This document shows positions 50,588-60,577 of a stretch of 64,000 bases of DNA, piece by piece (position 1 is the stretch's first letter; the number at the start of each line of letters is the position of its first letter). The stretch covers positions 627,079 to 691,078 of the forward strand of contig NZ_CAESCM010000001.1 of the NCBI RefSeq assembly GCF_903166585.1, in the 5' to 3' direction. The translations under genes were made by a program, and so were the position numbers. The notes beneath the pieces were generated by a model. The model was not told the origin of the DNA and ran no database searches. It worked only from the letters and a program-made list of their open reading frames with translations. The stretch is from Pedobacter ghigonis (lineage in GTDB: Bacteria; Bacteroidota; Bacteroidia; Sphingobacteriales; Sphingobacteriaceae).

Positions 50588-52333
50588 TTACCAGCCAGCA
50601 TTCTGTATAAGGGCTGTATTTTTAGCTATCTCAGAAGCAAGGATCGGGAACAGACCGTAATGAGCTGGAAAATGATGTTCTCGAACATCTACATATTCAT
50701 AATTGTAAGCATTACCGTTTTTAGTGATTTTAACACCTCTTATTGGTTTTTCGAAATCAACTGCAGCAGTTTTCCATCTTCTGGCATCCCACATGCGGTG
50801 TTCTTCCATAAACAACTCTACACCGCGCTCTGTCTGGATCAGCAAGCGCATTTCTTCTTGTGTTGCATTGGCTTTAATACCATAATTCCCATCAGCACCG
50901 GCCGTAATACCTGCACGGTCTCTAATTTTCCTCAAAGCATCGTAAACCTCCGCCGTCGGACCGCTGTATTCGTTAAGTGCTTCTGCATAGTTCAATAAAA
51001 TTTCGGCATATCTGATTAATCCCCAGCACCGCTCACCATTTCCGGTTGAGTTTTCTAGAAGGTATTTACGGGGAAAATATCCTGCATTAAAAGCCAGCGG
51101 ACCACCTACTGCATCGGTAGTACCCGCGCCCACATAAGTATATACGGGTGCATTGTTGTTGCCACTTAATATCCATGGGGCACCGTTATAAATTACCGAA
51201 TTGGCAAAGCGCGGATCGCGGTTAGCATAGGGGTTAGTCGGATCATAACCCGACCCTGCTTCGGTAATGGCTTTTCCGTTGGCCATCGGGAATCTGTCGA
51301 CCATTTGCTGGCTTACGGTAAAGGCATAGCCTCCCGATCTGCTCTGCGGCAATAAAAAGCTTTCGAATTCGCGTTGTGTACCACGCATGGCTGCAAACAG
51401 GTACTCGTTGTTTACCCGCATCTGAAATACTTTGTAAAAAGCATATCCAGGCTTATTGCTTGGGCTGTTATCTGCATAAAGCGAATAATTTGCGGTATTG
51501 ATAATGTCGAGAGCAGCATCGGCAGCTTTTTTCCAGCGTTCTTTATCGTAGCTGGTATAACCAGTTAAATCGTGTACTTCGCCTGATGTAGCATACTGCC
51601 CACCGTTAAACAAAGGACTTGCCGCATATAAAAGTACACGTGATTTTAAGCCCATACAAGCACCCTGGGTTACACGGCCATAATTTTGTGGCAAATTAGT
51701 TAAAATAGATACGTTGGTCGGCAGGTCGGCCTTAGCCGCATCGCATTCGGCAACAATGTAGTTTACGCATTCCTGATAAGTTGATCTTTTCAGCGTAAAA
51801 TCTTCGGTGATATCGTAAACTTTATCGCCCAGCAATGGTACGCCACCAAATGCCCTGATTAACAAAAAGTAATACCAGGCGCGTAAATAACGGGCTTCGG
51901 CAATCATGCCTTTTTTAGTTGCCGCGGTTAACGGAGCATTACCTATGTTTTTTAAAAGCACATTTACCCTCCTTATATTCTGATAAGGTACCGACCACAT
52001 ACCGGTAAAATCGGTATTGGTTGAACTTTTAGAAATTAGCCCAAAAGCAATAACCACTCCTGAGTTCTGGGTACCGTTGTACCGACCAGTTACGGCTTCA
52101 TCGGCTGCACCGGCATGCCCGCCAGCATCAAGATATTGGATATCGTACTGAAAACCAACCTGCTGATAAATACGGGTTAAAAAAGCTTGCGTATTGATAC
52201 TATCGGCAAAAGTAGTTTCTTCATTCAATGTAGTTAGGGTGCTCTCATCAAGTAAACCACCTTTTTTACAAGAATAGGTTACCAACAGGATTGCAAATAT
52301 GGCGATGATTGAAATTCTCTTTTTCATAATCAT
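50588..52333 (-). CDS. SusD/RagB family nutrient-binding lipoprotein
   Basis: 581 residues; lipobox VTYSC with Cys22 followed by KKGG. SusD hallmarks: ARYLRAWYYFLLIRAFGGVPLL near 148, RYAEILLNYAEALNEYSG near 455 and RGVELFMEEHRMWDARRW near 505, ending in the usual HFPAHYGLFPILASEIAKN. It is the second SusD of the locus, 6 bp after the second SusC and followed by a hairpin. Confidence 0.95.
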   Translation of the reverse strand: MIMKKRISIIAIFAILLVTYSCKKGGLLDESTLTTLNEETTFADSINTQAFLTRIYQQVGFQYDIQYLDAGGHAGAADEAVTGRYNGTQNSGVVIAFGLISKSSTNTDFTGMWSVPYQNIRRVNVLLKNIGNAPLTAATKKGMIAEARYLRAWYYFLLIRAFGGVPLLGDKVYDITEDFTLKRSTYQECVNYIVAECDAAKADLPTNVSILTNLPQNYGRVTQGACMGLKSRVLLYAASPLFNGGQYATSGEVHDLTGYTSYDKERWKKAADAALDIINTANYSLYADNSPSNKPGYAFYKVFQMRVNNEYLFAAMRGTQREFESFLLPQSRSGGYAFTVSQQMVDRFPMANGKAITEAGSGYDPTNPYANRDPRFANSVIYNGAPWILSGNNNAPVYTYVGAGTTDAVGGPLAFNAGYFPRKYLLENSTGNGERCWGLIRYAEILLNYAEALNEYSGPTAEVYDALRKIRDRAGITAGADGNYGIKANATQEEMRLLIQTERGVELFMEEHRMWDARRWKTAAVDFEKPIRGVKITKNGNAYNYEYVDVREHHFPAHYGLFPILASEIAKNTALIQNAGW

Positions 52334-52339
52334 TTTTAA

Positions 52340-55300
52340 TTAAAATGTAACATTTAAACCCAGGTTATAAATGCGCTGCGTAGGGTAAACACTAATTACG
52401 GTAGTAGTGCTGTTCCCGTTTTCAGGGTCAACCTGATACAGGTCGGTTACGTTGGTCCAGGTAAGCAGGTTATTACCGTTAGCATACACTCTAATGCCCG
52501 ATACACGCAACTTTTTAGCTACTGCATTAGGGAATACATAGCTGATCTCGGCAGTTTTTAGGCGAACGTAGTAATTATCTCTGGTCCAAAAATCCGAGAA
52601 GTTATTAGATATATTTGGGAAATTGGTTACTGCATTACCACCCAGCCTTGGAAACGTTGCCGTAGCAGCAGTTTCTGGTGTCCAGCGATTTAAATGTATA
52701 GGCTGATAATTCGAGTTTCCAGGAACGATGGTTTCTGAGTGGAAACGGGTACTATAACCATACGATCCCTGAAAGAATACATTCAGGTAAAAGTTTTTAT
52801 AGCCAAAATTAAAATTGGCACCATAGGTGGTATTGGGTAGATTTGGACTACCAATTACACCTTTATCGCTGTCGTCGATAATGCCGTCACCATTTAAATC
52901 CTGATATTTCATATCACCTGGCCCGACTGCTGTAGTTGGTTTCGCTACTTTAGGATCGGCAATTTCGGCTGCTGTATAGAAACCTAAAAAGTGCCAGCCA
53001 AAATACTGCCCAATAGGATTACCTGTAGCGGCCAGCCAAGGGTAAGCAGGTTGTGCCTCATCCTGATAAAGAATTTTATTTTTGGCATAAGAGAAGGTAA
53101 GACGTACACCTGCAGTGAAATCTTTTATTTTCTCGTTGTAGCTCAGTTCGCCATCAAAACCCCTGTTGTTTACTTTACCTAAATTTACCGGAGGAAGGCC
53201 TACGCCAATGGTAAAAGGCACACTTTGCCTGGTGGTTAAAATATCGTATCTGTCGTTGTTAAAATAATCGGCAGTAACCTTAAATTTACCTTTAAACATG
53301 GTCAGATCAAAACCAACATCCAGTTTCTTTTCTTTCTCCCAGGTTACATCAAGGTTACCTAAACTACCCTCCGTAATTCCGTTGTACGAAGTACTGGTTG
53401 TACCAAAATTGTAAGAACCCGTAGCTGAAGTATATAACTGCAGGTATTTTTTAGCCCCGCCAATATCATCTGATCCAACCAGACCATAAGAAGCCCTGAT
53501 TTTAAACAGATCTACAAATTTGATATTATCTGAAAAGAATTTTTCTTCCGAAATATTCCAACCCAGTGATGCAGCCGGGAACCAGCCTCTGGTTTTCTTT
53601 CCTGTAAAGCGGTCGGTACCATTATAGGCTGCATTAAATTCAACCAGATACTTGTTTTTATAATCATAACCACCCCTTAAAGTTGTTCCGGTTACAACAG
53701 TAGGCACACCTGGCCCCTGATTTGCGTCGCCAGTGGTGGTAGAGTTAATTACCCTGTTATCGTTATATAAAGCTAAGCCGTACACATGATGATTGCCAAA
53801 ATTACGATCGTAATTTAACGACGATTGTGTGCTGATTGTTCTAAAAATACTGGTATTGCTATAACCTGCGGCAAATGGTGGTGTACGATATTGATTGGCA
53901 TTTAAAGGCAGATAAAGCCCTGTTGCCGAGTTATACAAATAATATGGCAAAGCGGTTCTGCTAGCGCTTACACTATAGCTCTGCGCGCTGGCATAAGATA
54001 ACAATACCTTAGCAGTTAAACCCGGTGTAACAAAATCAAGTTTCTGACTGGCGCTGGATACGATATTTAAATCGTTATCAAAAGTTCTCGAATAGCCTGA
54101 TTCTGCCAATCGGCCAATAATACTGGTATTGGCGTTGGTAAGTAATGGGTTGTAAGGATATGAGCCATTCGGATTTGTAACCGGAAAAGCCCATGGTGGT
54201 AAATAACCTCCACTGTAAATTTCCCCCACAATACCGTTTCCGTTGGCATAGTAAGCATTTCCCTGCTGCGAGTTGAAAGGTTGGTTGGTTTCTCCAAAAC
54301 GGCCCGTTAAATCTAAACGAATACTTAAAGTTTTGGTTGCCTGGATATCGAGATTTGACCTAAAATTGTAACGCTTATAATAAAAATTACTGTTTACTCC
54401 GTTATCAGAGCTAAAATCGCGTACATTACCATTCTGCCATAAATAACCTGCAGAAACAAAGTATTTAACACTTTCCGTACCGCCCTGAAAATCGAGGTTT
54501 TGACGGGTAATTAAAGCACCTGGTTTAAAAATGGTTTTCCACCAATCGATATCCGGGTGCCCGTAAGGATCGGTATGATCGCGGTAAGCAGCCAGATCGG
54601 CATCACTTGCATACAATTTGTTATTCGTGTCTCCCGAGTTTCTAAGCGCCTCATTGTTCAACAATTTAGCTTCGTATGAGTTTAAAAACTCAGGTGTATT
54701 TACATCCATCTGGTAACCTGCTTCCGATTTTAAATTGATACGCGGTTTACCGGCAACCCCTCGTTTAGTAGTAATTACCAAAACTCCGTTGGCACCTTTA
54801 ATACCATAAACAGCTGTAGTTGAAGCGTCTTTTAAAATGGTAACGGTTTCTACCTCGTTCGGGTCGATATCAGAAACCTGGTTGTAATCATACTCTACAT
54901 CATCAACAATAATTAATGGCGAGGCACTACCTGCGTATGTACTTACCCCACGAATAAAGAATGCTGCACCATCGGCCCCCGGCTGACCACTCCGTTGTTG
55001 CGACGTAAAACCAGGCAACCTGCCCGCAAGGGTATTCTGAATACTGGCACTGGGGTTTTGTTTAATCTCAGTGGCCGAAATAGAGCTGATAGCACCGGTA
55101 TTGGTAATTTTTTTCTGCTTACCAAAACCTACTACCAAAACTTCATCGAGCCCTTTGGTATCGTTATTGAGTTTGATAGATACAACTGTTTTTCCGCCTA
55201 CATTAACTTCCTGTGTTAAATAACCGATAGATTTAACAATCAGTGTTTTACTGCTTCCCTTTAGTGTAAGTTGAAATTTACCTTCGGCATCGGTTACAGT

Positions 55301-55450
55301 ACCGTTATTGGTTAGCCCCTTTTCAACAACTGTAGCGCCTGGAATAATGCCCGACTCGTCTCCTACAGTACCCTTAATTACCGTTTGGGCGAGTGAAACC
55401 GCAGGTATGAGGGTAAAAAGGATTAATAATTTATATAATATTTTTTGCAT
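52340..55450 (-). CDS. SusC/RagA family TonB-linked outer membrane transporter
   Basis: 1036 residues from MQKILYKLLILF at 55450; eight codons upstream to 55474 are open but less likely. Signal peptide, then a carboxypeptidase-regulatory-like domain (VIKGTVGDESGIIPGAT). The TonB-box-like DEVLVVGFGKQKK and the plug with VETVTILKDASTTAVYGIKGANGVLVITTKRG follow. The barrel ends YNLGLNVTF. Pairs with the SusD immediately downstream; the first SusD ends 17 bp (ORF start) upstream, so all four genes form one transcript. Confidence 0.95.
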   Translation of the reverse strand: MQKILYKLLILFTLIPAVSLAQTVIKGTVGDESGIIPGATVVEKGLTNNGTVTDAEGKFQLTLKGSSKTLIVKSIGYLTQEVNVGGKTVVSIKLNNDTKGLDEVLVVGFGKQKKITNTGAISSISATEIKQNPSASIQNTLAGRLPGFTSQQRSGQPGADGAAFFIRGVSTYAGSASPLIIVDDVEYDYNQVSDIDPNEVETVTILKDASTTAVYGIKGANGVLVITTKRGVAGKPRINLKSEAGYQMDVNTPEFLNSYEAKLLNNEALRNSGDTNNKLYASDADLAAYRDHTDPYGHPDIDWWKTIFKPGALITRQNLDFQGGTESVKYFVSAGYLWQNGNVRDFSSDNGVNSNFYYKRYNFRSNLDIQATKTLSIRLDLTGRFGETNQPFNSQQGNAYYANGNGIVGEIYSGGYLPPWAFPVTNPNGSYPYNPLLTNANTSIIGRLAESGYSRTFDNDLNIVSSASQKLDFVTPGLTAKVLLSYASAQSYSVSASRTALPYYLYNSATGLYLPLNANQYRTPPFAAGYSNTSIFRTISTQSSLNYDRNFGNHHVYGLALYNDNRVINSTTTGDANQGPGVPTVVTGTTLRGGYDYKNKYLVEFNAAYNGTDRFTGKKTRGWFPAASLGWNISEEKFFSDNIKFVDLFKIRASYGLVGSDDIGGAKKYLQLYTSATGSYNFGTTSTSYNGITEGSLGNLDVTWEKEKKLDVGFDLTMFKGKFKVTADYFNNDRYDILTTRQSVPFTIGVGLPPVNLGKVNNRGFDGELSYNEKIKDFTAGVRLTFSYAKNKILYQDEAQPAYPWLAATGNPIGQYFGWHFLGFYTAAEIADPKVAKPTTAVGPGDMKYQDLNGDGIIDDSDKGVIGSPNLPNTTYGANFNFGYKNFYLNVFFQGSYGYSTRFHSETIVPGNSNYQPIHLNRWTPETAATATFPRLGGNAVTNFPNISNNFSDFWTRDNYYVRLKTAEISYVFPNAVAKKLRVSGIRVYANGNNLLTWTNVTDLYQVDPENGNSTTTVISVYPTQRIYNLGLNVTF

Positions 55451-55491
55451 AACATGTCTGGTTACGATTAACAATTTTTAGAAATCTCCAA

Positions 55492-57186
55492 TTACCAGCC
55501 TGGGTTTTGTTTTAAATTCCTGTTTTTATTTACCTCGCTGGCAGCAATTGGATAGAGATACATTTTAGAGGCATCGAAGGTTACATTAAGTGCATTGTAC
55601 GGGGTATAAGAAAAGGTACCATTAGCATTCTTAATAATTTGCATGCCATGCAAGGTGCCATTCAATACAGTTTGGGCAATTTTCCAACGGCGGATATCCC
55701 AGAAACGCTGTTCTTCAAAAGCCATTTCCACCCTGCGTTCGTGCCTGATCGCCTCTCTCATCTCAGCCTGTGTCATGGTGGTTTTTAAACCATGCTGATA
55801 ACCGGCAGTTGTACCCACCAGAATACCAGCCCTTAAGCGCAATGCCTTTAGCTGATTAAAAGCTTCTGTACGGTTTACTGCGTTATCTGCGGCCTCATTC
55901 ATAGCTTCAGCATAGTTCAACAGGATTTCAGCGTACCTGAAAATCGGAAAATTGTGCGTTTGGTTGCTGTATATTGATGCGGTAACAAAGGTTTCGTTCA
56001 TAAACTTGCGCATGTAATAACCTGTACGCGTTTGTACGTTTACTGAACTACCTGGTTTATCTAAACCGCCATCGTAGGTTTGAACAAGCCTGTTCAGCCA
56101 GCGTGCATTGTTATGGATAATGGTAATGTAAAAACGCGGGTCGCGGCCAATATATGGATCGGCTGCATTATAGCCCGATGCCGGATCGGTAATGGCCCTG
56201 CCATTGCTCATATCAAAAGCATCAACCAACTCTTGTGTAGGGCTGGTATAACCCGACCCCGATGCATTGGTAGCAGTATAACCTACCGGTGCATTTCTGG
56301 TTTCTACATCGAAGTTTACAGCACGCTGGTAAGCTAAAATTACCTCACTGTTTTTACGGGTATTAAAAACAGAAGTATATGCCGCTGTTAACGAAAATTT
56401 ATTCAGGCTCATTACATCTTTAGCAGCCTGTGCAGCTGCTGCCCATTTAGCCAGATCGTTGTTAGGGTTATTTACCGGACTGGCATCATACAGCAATATT
56501 CTGGCTTTTAGTGCCAATGCAACGCCCTGGGTAACCCTGCCATAATCTTCGTCTGCTGCCAATGTATTATCTGGCCGTGCAATGGCTTTCAAAGCATCGC
56601 ACTCATCTACCACATATTTAAGGCATTCTGCATAAGTATTTCTTGGCAACTCAACGTTATCATCAATCCCCAACACCCGGTCGCCGATAAGTGGTACTCC
56701 ACCAAAACGCTTAATCAGCTCAAAATAAGCAATTGCCCTAAGTATCCTTGCCTCAGCTTTCCAATACACTTTTAAATCTTTTTGGTTTAAAGGCACTACA
56801 TCAATATTGGCCAGAAAAATATTTGACTTTCTGATTGTGCGATAATTGTTATCCCACGAGTTATCAACAGGAGAAACTGCCGAAATCCGGCCGTTTACAA
56901 AGTATTCGATTGTACTCGATGGCGAAGAACTGATGGCATCATCAGATGCAGCATCTAAAACATCATTACCAATGCGGTTGTAGCCATTGGGCAGGTACGA
57001 ATAAATATCGGCCAGAAATGCCCTAGCCTGTACGCCCAGCGAATCGGTTTTGTCAAAAATGTAACTAATGTCCTGTGTAATGGGTTCTGTTTCATATAGT
57101 GGTTTTTTACAGGCAGAAAAACCAACAATTACAATGGCTAATGTGCCAACTATTTCTTTTATCTTAATGTTCATATCAACCAGCAT
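55492..57186 (-). CDS. SusD/RagB family nutrient-binding lipoprotein
   Basis: 564 residues. The lipobox is GFSAC with Cys26 followed by KKP. SusD features: ARILRAIAYFELIKRFGGVPLI near 148, RYAEILLNYAEAMNEAAD near 430 and RRVEMAFEEQRFWDIRRWK near 490, ending YPIAASEVNKNRNLKQNPGW. Its ATG shares one base with the SusC stop; Met5 at 57174 is an alternative start. It is the partner of the first SusC of the right locus. Confidence 0.95.
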   Translation of the reverse strand: MLVDMNIKIKEIVGTLAIVIVGFSACKKPLYETEPITQDISYIFDKTDSLGVQARAFLADIYSYLPNGYNRIGNDVLDAASDDAISSSPSSTIEYFVNGRISAVSPVDNSWDNNYRTIRKSNIFLANIDVVPLNQKDLKVYWKAEARILRAIAYFELIKRFGGVPLIGDRVLGIDDNVELPRNTYAECLKYVVDECDALKAIARPDNTLAADEDYGRVTQGVALALKARILLYDASPVNNPNNDLAKWAAAAQAAKDVMSLNKFSLTAAYTSVFNTRKNSEVILAYQRAVNFDVETRNAPVGYTATNASGSGYTSPTQELVDAFDMSNGRAITDPASGYNAADPYIGRDPRFYITIIHNNARWLNRLVQTYDGGLDKPGSSVNVQTRTGYYMRKFMNETFVTASIYSNQTHNFPIFRYAEILLNYAEAMNEAADNAVNRTEAFNQLKALRLRAGILVGTTAGYQHGLKTTMTQAEMREAIRHERRVEMAFEEQRFWDIRRWKIAQTVLNGTLHGMQIIKNANGTFSYTPYNALNVTFDASKMYLYPIAASEVNKNRNLKQNPGW

Positions 57187-60100
57187 TAAAATTTAACATT
57201 CAAACCAGCGTTAACCACCTTTTGCAAGGGATAACCACTTCCAAATACTTCCGGATCAACCTTATCGTAAGCCGAAAGCGTATAGGCATTTACAGCGTTT
57301 ACAAAAAAGCGTACCGAAGCCAGCTTTAATTTGTTGGTTAAGCCCTTTGGCAAAGTATAGCCGAGTTCAACATTTTTTAACCTTACATAACTACCATCGT
57401 GCAACCAGTAGGATGAGGTTGCCTCGTTATTTGGATTAGAACCGATGGTTAAACGTGGTTGAGTTGCGGTTGCAGCCGTAGCTGGTGTCCAACGGCCAAG
57501 GTTCTGCTCAAAAGCCTGCCCTAAACCATTGTTCTGAAAAGCCCATTCGGTAATACCCGAAACATACACATAACGGTTCTGCACACCTTGTAAAAGCGCC
57601 GAAAAGTCAAATCCTTTGTAGCTAAAGCCGAGGTTAATACCATAAAACCAGATAGGGTTATTGTTTTTAAGCGCTTTTATATCCAGTTCGTTAATTATCC
57701 CATCGTTGTTTAGATCTTTGTATTTAATATCGCCCGGAACAGGATTGTAGCCCTGTATTTTAGCACTCGAGTTAATTTCGGTCTGACTTTGAAATAAACC
57801 ATCTGCTATGTAACCGAAGGTTTGGTCTTCCCTCTGTCCGGTACGTTCCATCCACGTATAAGCCCTGCTAATCTCATCCTGATATTTGATAATTTTTTGC
57901 AGCGAGAAAACATTAGGGGCTATGTAGTAGTTAAAATTACCAATGTGGTTGTTGTATTTCAGATCGAACTCCAGGCCCGAATACCTGCTGATCCCGATAT
58001 TTTCTGCCGGATAGGCTGTACCCAGTAAAGCTGAGTTTCTACCCCTGGTTTGTACCAGATCGAAATTTTCGTTGTTGAAGTAATCAGCGGCCACTGATAA
58101 TTTGTTGTTGAACAAACTGGCATCGATACCAATGTCGTACTGGTTAGCCTTTTCCCAGGTAATATGCGGATTGGCCAATGTACCTTCGGCAACTCCGGTT
58201 ATGGCAGTTGGTGTTGTACCATAATTGTAGGTAGCACCCGATACATAATATTGGTTGTAAGCAAAATAACCCGCGTTAGCATTACCGGTATAAGCATAAT
58301 TTGCCCTGATTTTTAAAGCATTAAGCCATTTGGTATCCTTTAAAAAATCTTCTCTGGCAATGTTCCAGCCTAAACCAAAGCCATAAAACAAGCCGTAGCG
58401 GTTGCCTTTTTCGTAGCGGTTTAAGCCACTGTAACTCAAAGCCACCTCGGCAAGGTATTTTTCTTTATAATTATAGTCTACCCTGGCCGAAAGGTTATTG
58501 AAAACCATCGGAATCTGGTTACTCGTTTGCGCACTTTGCGAATTGAATTTCAACAGCGTATTTATGCTGTGGTTACCGTAAGTTTTATCCAAACCGGCAG
58601 AAAAATCGACAAAAAGATTACGGCTTTGACCTGTGTTGGTTGATAAATTAATCTGCTGGCCATCTACCCCAAATTTCTGATACACATCGGGGTTGGTGCT
58701 GGCCAACTTGTAAACCGCATATTGTTTGGTACGGATAATATTTTCGGAAACGCTGGTATTAAAACTAGCCAACCCTTTTAACCACAAACCTTTGGTTACA
58801 TTATCCAAGGTCTTTTTTAGCGATATATCGGCAGAAACATCGCGGCTGCTGTTATAAAAATAGCCTGAGCGAGTGGTAGCTCCCCATAAATTGGTTTGAT
58901 AGTCGGAAGTACCGCCCAGCGAGCCATTCGGGTTAAAAACTGGATAAGCATTATTCGGAATAGAAGCCAGCTGCGAAAAAACATTGTTACTTCCAAAGTT
59001 GGATAATGTTGTACTGGTAGTAAAAATGGCTGTATTTGCGCTTACACCACCCGGCTGGTTACCATTCTGGATACGCCCAAACAGGTTTAGGTTTAATAAA
59101 GTTGTTGGGGTAATATCAATATCGATATTAGTACGCACCAGGTAGCGTTTATAATCGGTATTGGTACTGTAAGTATTTCTTTCGTCATCCTGCCTTAAAA
59201 TACCACTCTGGTTCAGGTAATCTACATCCAGGAAATAACGTGTAGAATTGCCACCACCATAAGTATTGAGGTTGTAACGGCTAAAGGTGGTATTGGGTTT
59301 TAGGATGGTATTGTACCAATCTACATCCGGGTGAAATATTGGATCAGACCCTGTTGACCATGCATTTAAATCAGCAGCTGTATAACGCGGTGCCTTACCA
59401 TCATTCGCTAATGCTTCATTGTACAAAGTTGCATAATCGAAAGCACCTAACGTTTTAGGCAGTTTAATGGCCGATTGCAAGCCTGCCTGAGCGGTAAGTG
59501 AAATGCGCTGCTTACCTACCTCTCCTTTTCGGGTAGTGATCATAATCACACCGTTTGAGGCTTGTTGACCAAGCATCACTGTAGACAAACCATCTTTTAA
59601 AATTGTAACCGATTCGATCTCTTCCGGATCAATAGATGGATAATCTCTAGGGATTCCGTTTACCAAAACCAGAGGAGCATTACCTCTTACCGTAATACTG
59701 GTTCCATCTGCCCCTGGCCTGCCATTGCTTTGTAAAGTATATAATCCGGTTAGCCTTCCTGATAAGGCATTGTTAATCCCCGCTACGGGAACCTTAATCA
59801 AATCAGTATTGTACACTGTTGAAGTAGATTGCAGATTAGTTGCGGTACTTTGTTCGCCATATAATACCGGAGTAGCAGTTAGGCGTTTCTGGCTCTCGCC
59901 AAGCGACACATTTAGTAACGCCTCTTTTACTTCTACCTCTTTTACCAGGTAACCGTTTAATGTAAATATTAAAATATCGCCTTCAACGGCACTTATTTTA
60001 TATTTACCATTTTTATCGGTAGAAACACTGGTACCTGTTTCTTTAATCGAAACTTGAACGCCAAACAGCGGATTGCTGAAATTATCAGAAACAGTTCCGG

Positions 60101-60239
60101 TAACCTCTAGTTTATGGTTGCCGATTTTACCTGCCATATGCCTTTCGACTCGTATAGTATTGGCATTAGCCAAACCCGGGTATGCCGCATATACGGTTAA
60201 CGAAAAAAGCATTAATTGCTTTAAGTAAGTTTTCCTCAT
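57186..60239 (-). CDS. SusC/RagA family TonB-linked outer membrane transporter
   Basis: 1017 residues from MRKTYLKQLMLFSL at 60239, which gives a signal peptide; the frame runs another 35 codons upstream without signal-like sequence. A carboxypeptidase-regulatory-like domain (VTGTVSDNFSNPLFGV) is followed by a divergent plug. The SusC signature reads VTILKDGLSTVMLGQQASNGVIMITTRKG, with MLGQQ in place of the usual YG(A/S)R. The barrel ends VVNAGLNVKF. It is the first gene of the right locus, divergent from the hybrid sensor. Confidence 0.94.
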   Translation of the reverse strand: MRKTYLKQLMLFSLTVYAAYPGLANANTIRVERHMAGKIGNHKLEVTGTVSDNFSNPLFGVQVSIKETGTSVSTDKNGKYKISAVEGDILIFTLNGYLVKEVEVKEALLNVSLGESQKRLTATPVLYGEQSTATNLQSTSTVYNTDLIKVPVAGINNALSGRLTGLYTLQSNGRPGADGTSITVRGNAPLVLVNGIPRDYPSIDPEEIESVTILKDGLSTVMLGQQASNGVIMITTRKGEVGKQRISLTAQAGLQSAIKLPKTLGAFDYATLYNEALANDGKAPRYTAADLNAWSTGSDPIFHPDVDWYNTILKPNTTFSRYNLNTYGGGNSTRYFLDVDYLNQSGILRQDDERNTYSTNTDYKRYLVRTNIDIDITPTTLLNLNLFGRIQNGNQPGGVSANTAIFTTSTTLSNFGSNNVFSQLASIPNNAYPVFNPNGSLGGTSDYQTNLWGATTRSGYFYNSSRDVSADISLKKTLDNVTKGLWLKGLASFNTSVSENIIRTKQYAVYKLASTNPDVYQKFGVDGQQINLSTNTGQSRNLFVDFSAGLDKTYGNHSINTLLKFNSQSAQTSNQIPMVFNNLSARVDYNYKEKYLAEVALSYSGLNRYEKGNRYGLFYGFGLGWNIAREDFLKDTKWLNALKIRANYAYTGNANAGYFAYNQYYVSGATYNYGTTPTAITGVAEGTLANPHITWEKANQYDIGIDASLFNNKLSVAADYFNNENFDLVQTRGRNSALLGTAYPAENIGISRYSGLEFDLKYNNHIGNFNYYIAPNVFSLQKIIKYQDEISRAYTWMERTGQREDQTFGYIADGLFQSQTEINSSAKIQGYNPVPGDIKYKDLNNDGIINELDIKALKNNNPIWFYGINLGFSYKGFDFSALLQGVQNRYVYVSGITEWAFQNNGLGQAFEQNLGRWTPATAATATQPRLTIGSNPNNEATSSYWLHDGSYVRLKNVELGYTLPKGLTNKLKLASVRFFVNAVNAYTLSAYDKVDPEVFGSGYPLQKVVNAGLNVKF

Positions 60240-60577
60240 ATTTTGTTTTGGTTTAGTTACTGGTGTGTCTCCTAAAAAGATATTGTTATACCTCTCTGGT
60301 TCCACATAAATTTGGTTATTGTATACTTGGTTATTATTGTGCACTTAAATGGGTAAATGCATAGGGTCAAATCTATTTAGAAGCAAAAAAAACATGGGGG
60401 TAAAATCCTAAACAAATGGGTATAAAATTCTAAAAAACCGCGAAAAAAGATACTGGAAGGAGGCTATAAGCAGATAAAGTGTTAAAATTGCAGGCGCTAA
60501 CCTAATTTGATTTAAATAATAAAAATAGAATTGTACATTTAGTACAGTTAAGCTAACCATCCTTCATTTTTGCCGAC
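60240..60577. promoter_or_regulatory. Divergent regulatory region between SusC and the hybrid sensor
   Basis: No gene. On the minus strand TAGATTTG (plus coordinates 60368-60375) matches the TAnnTTTG -7 box for the SusC transcript, giving a leader of roughly 130 nt. Just upstream lie similar direct repeats, GGGTAAAATCCTAAA at 60398-60412 and GGGTATAAAATTCTAAA at 60418-60434, about 20 bp apart (two helical turns), with a weaker GGGTAAATG at 60351. Direct repeats of this kind are what the AraC-type output domain of a hybrid two-component regulator would bind. Confidence 0.45.
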
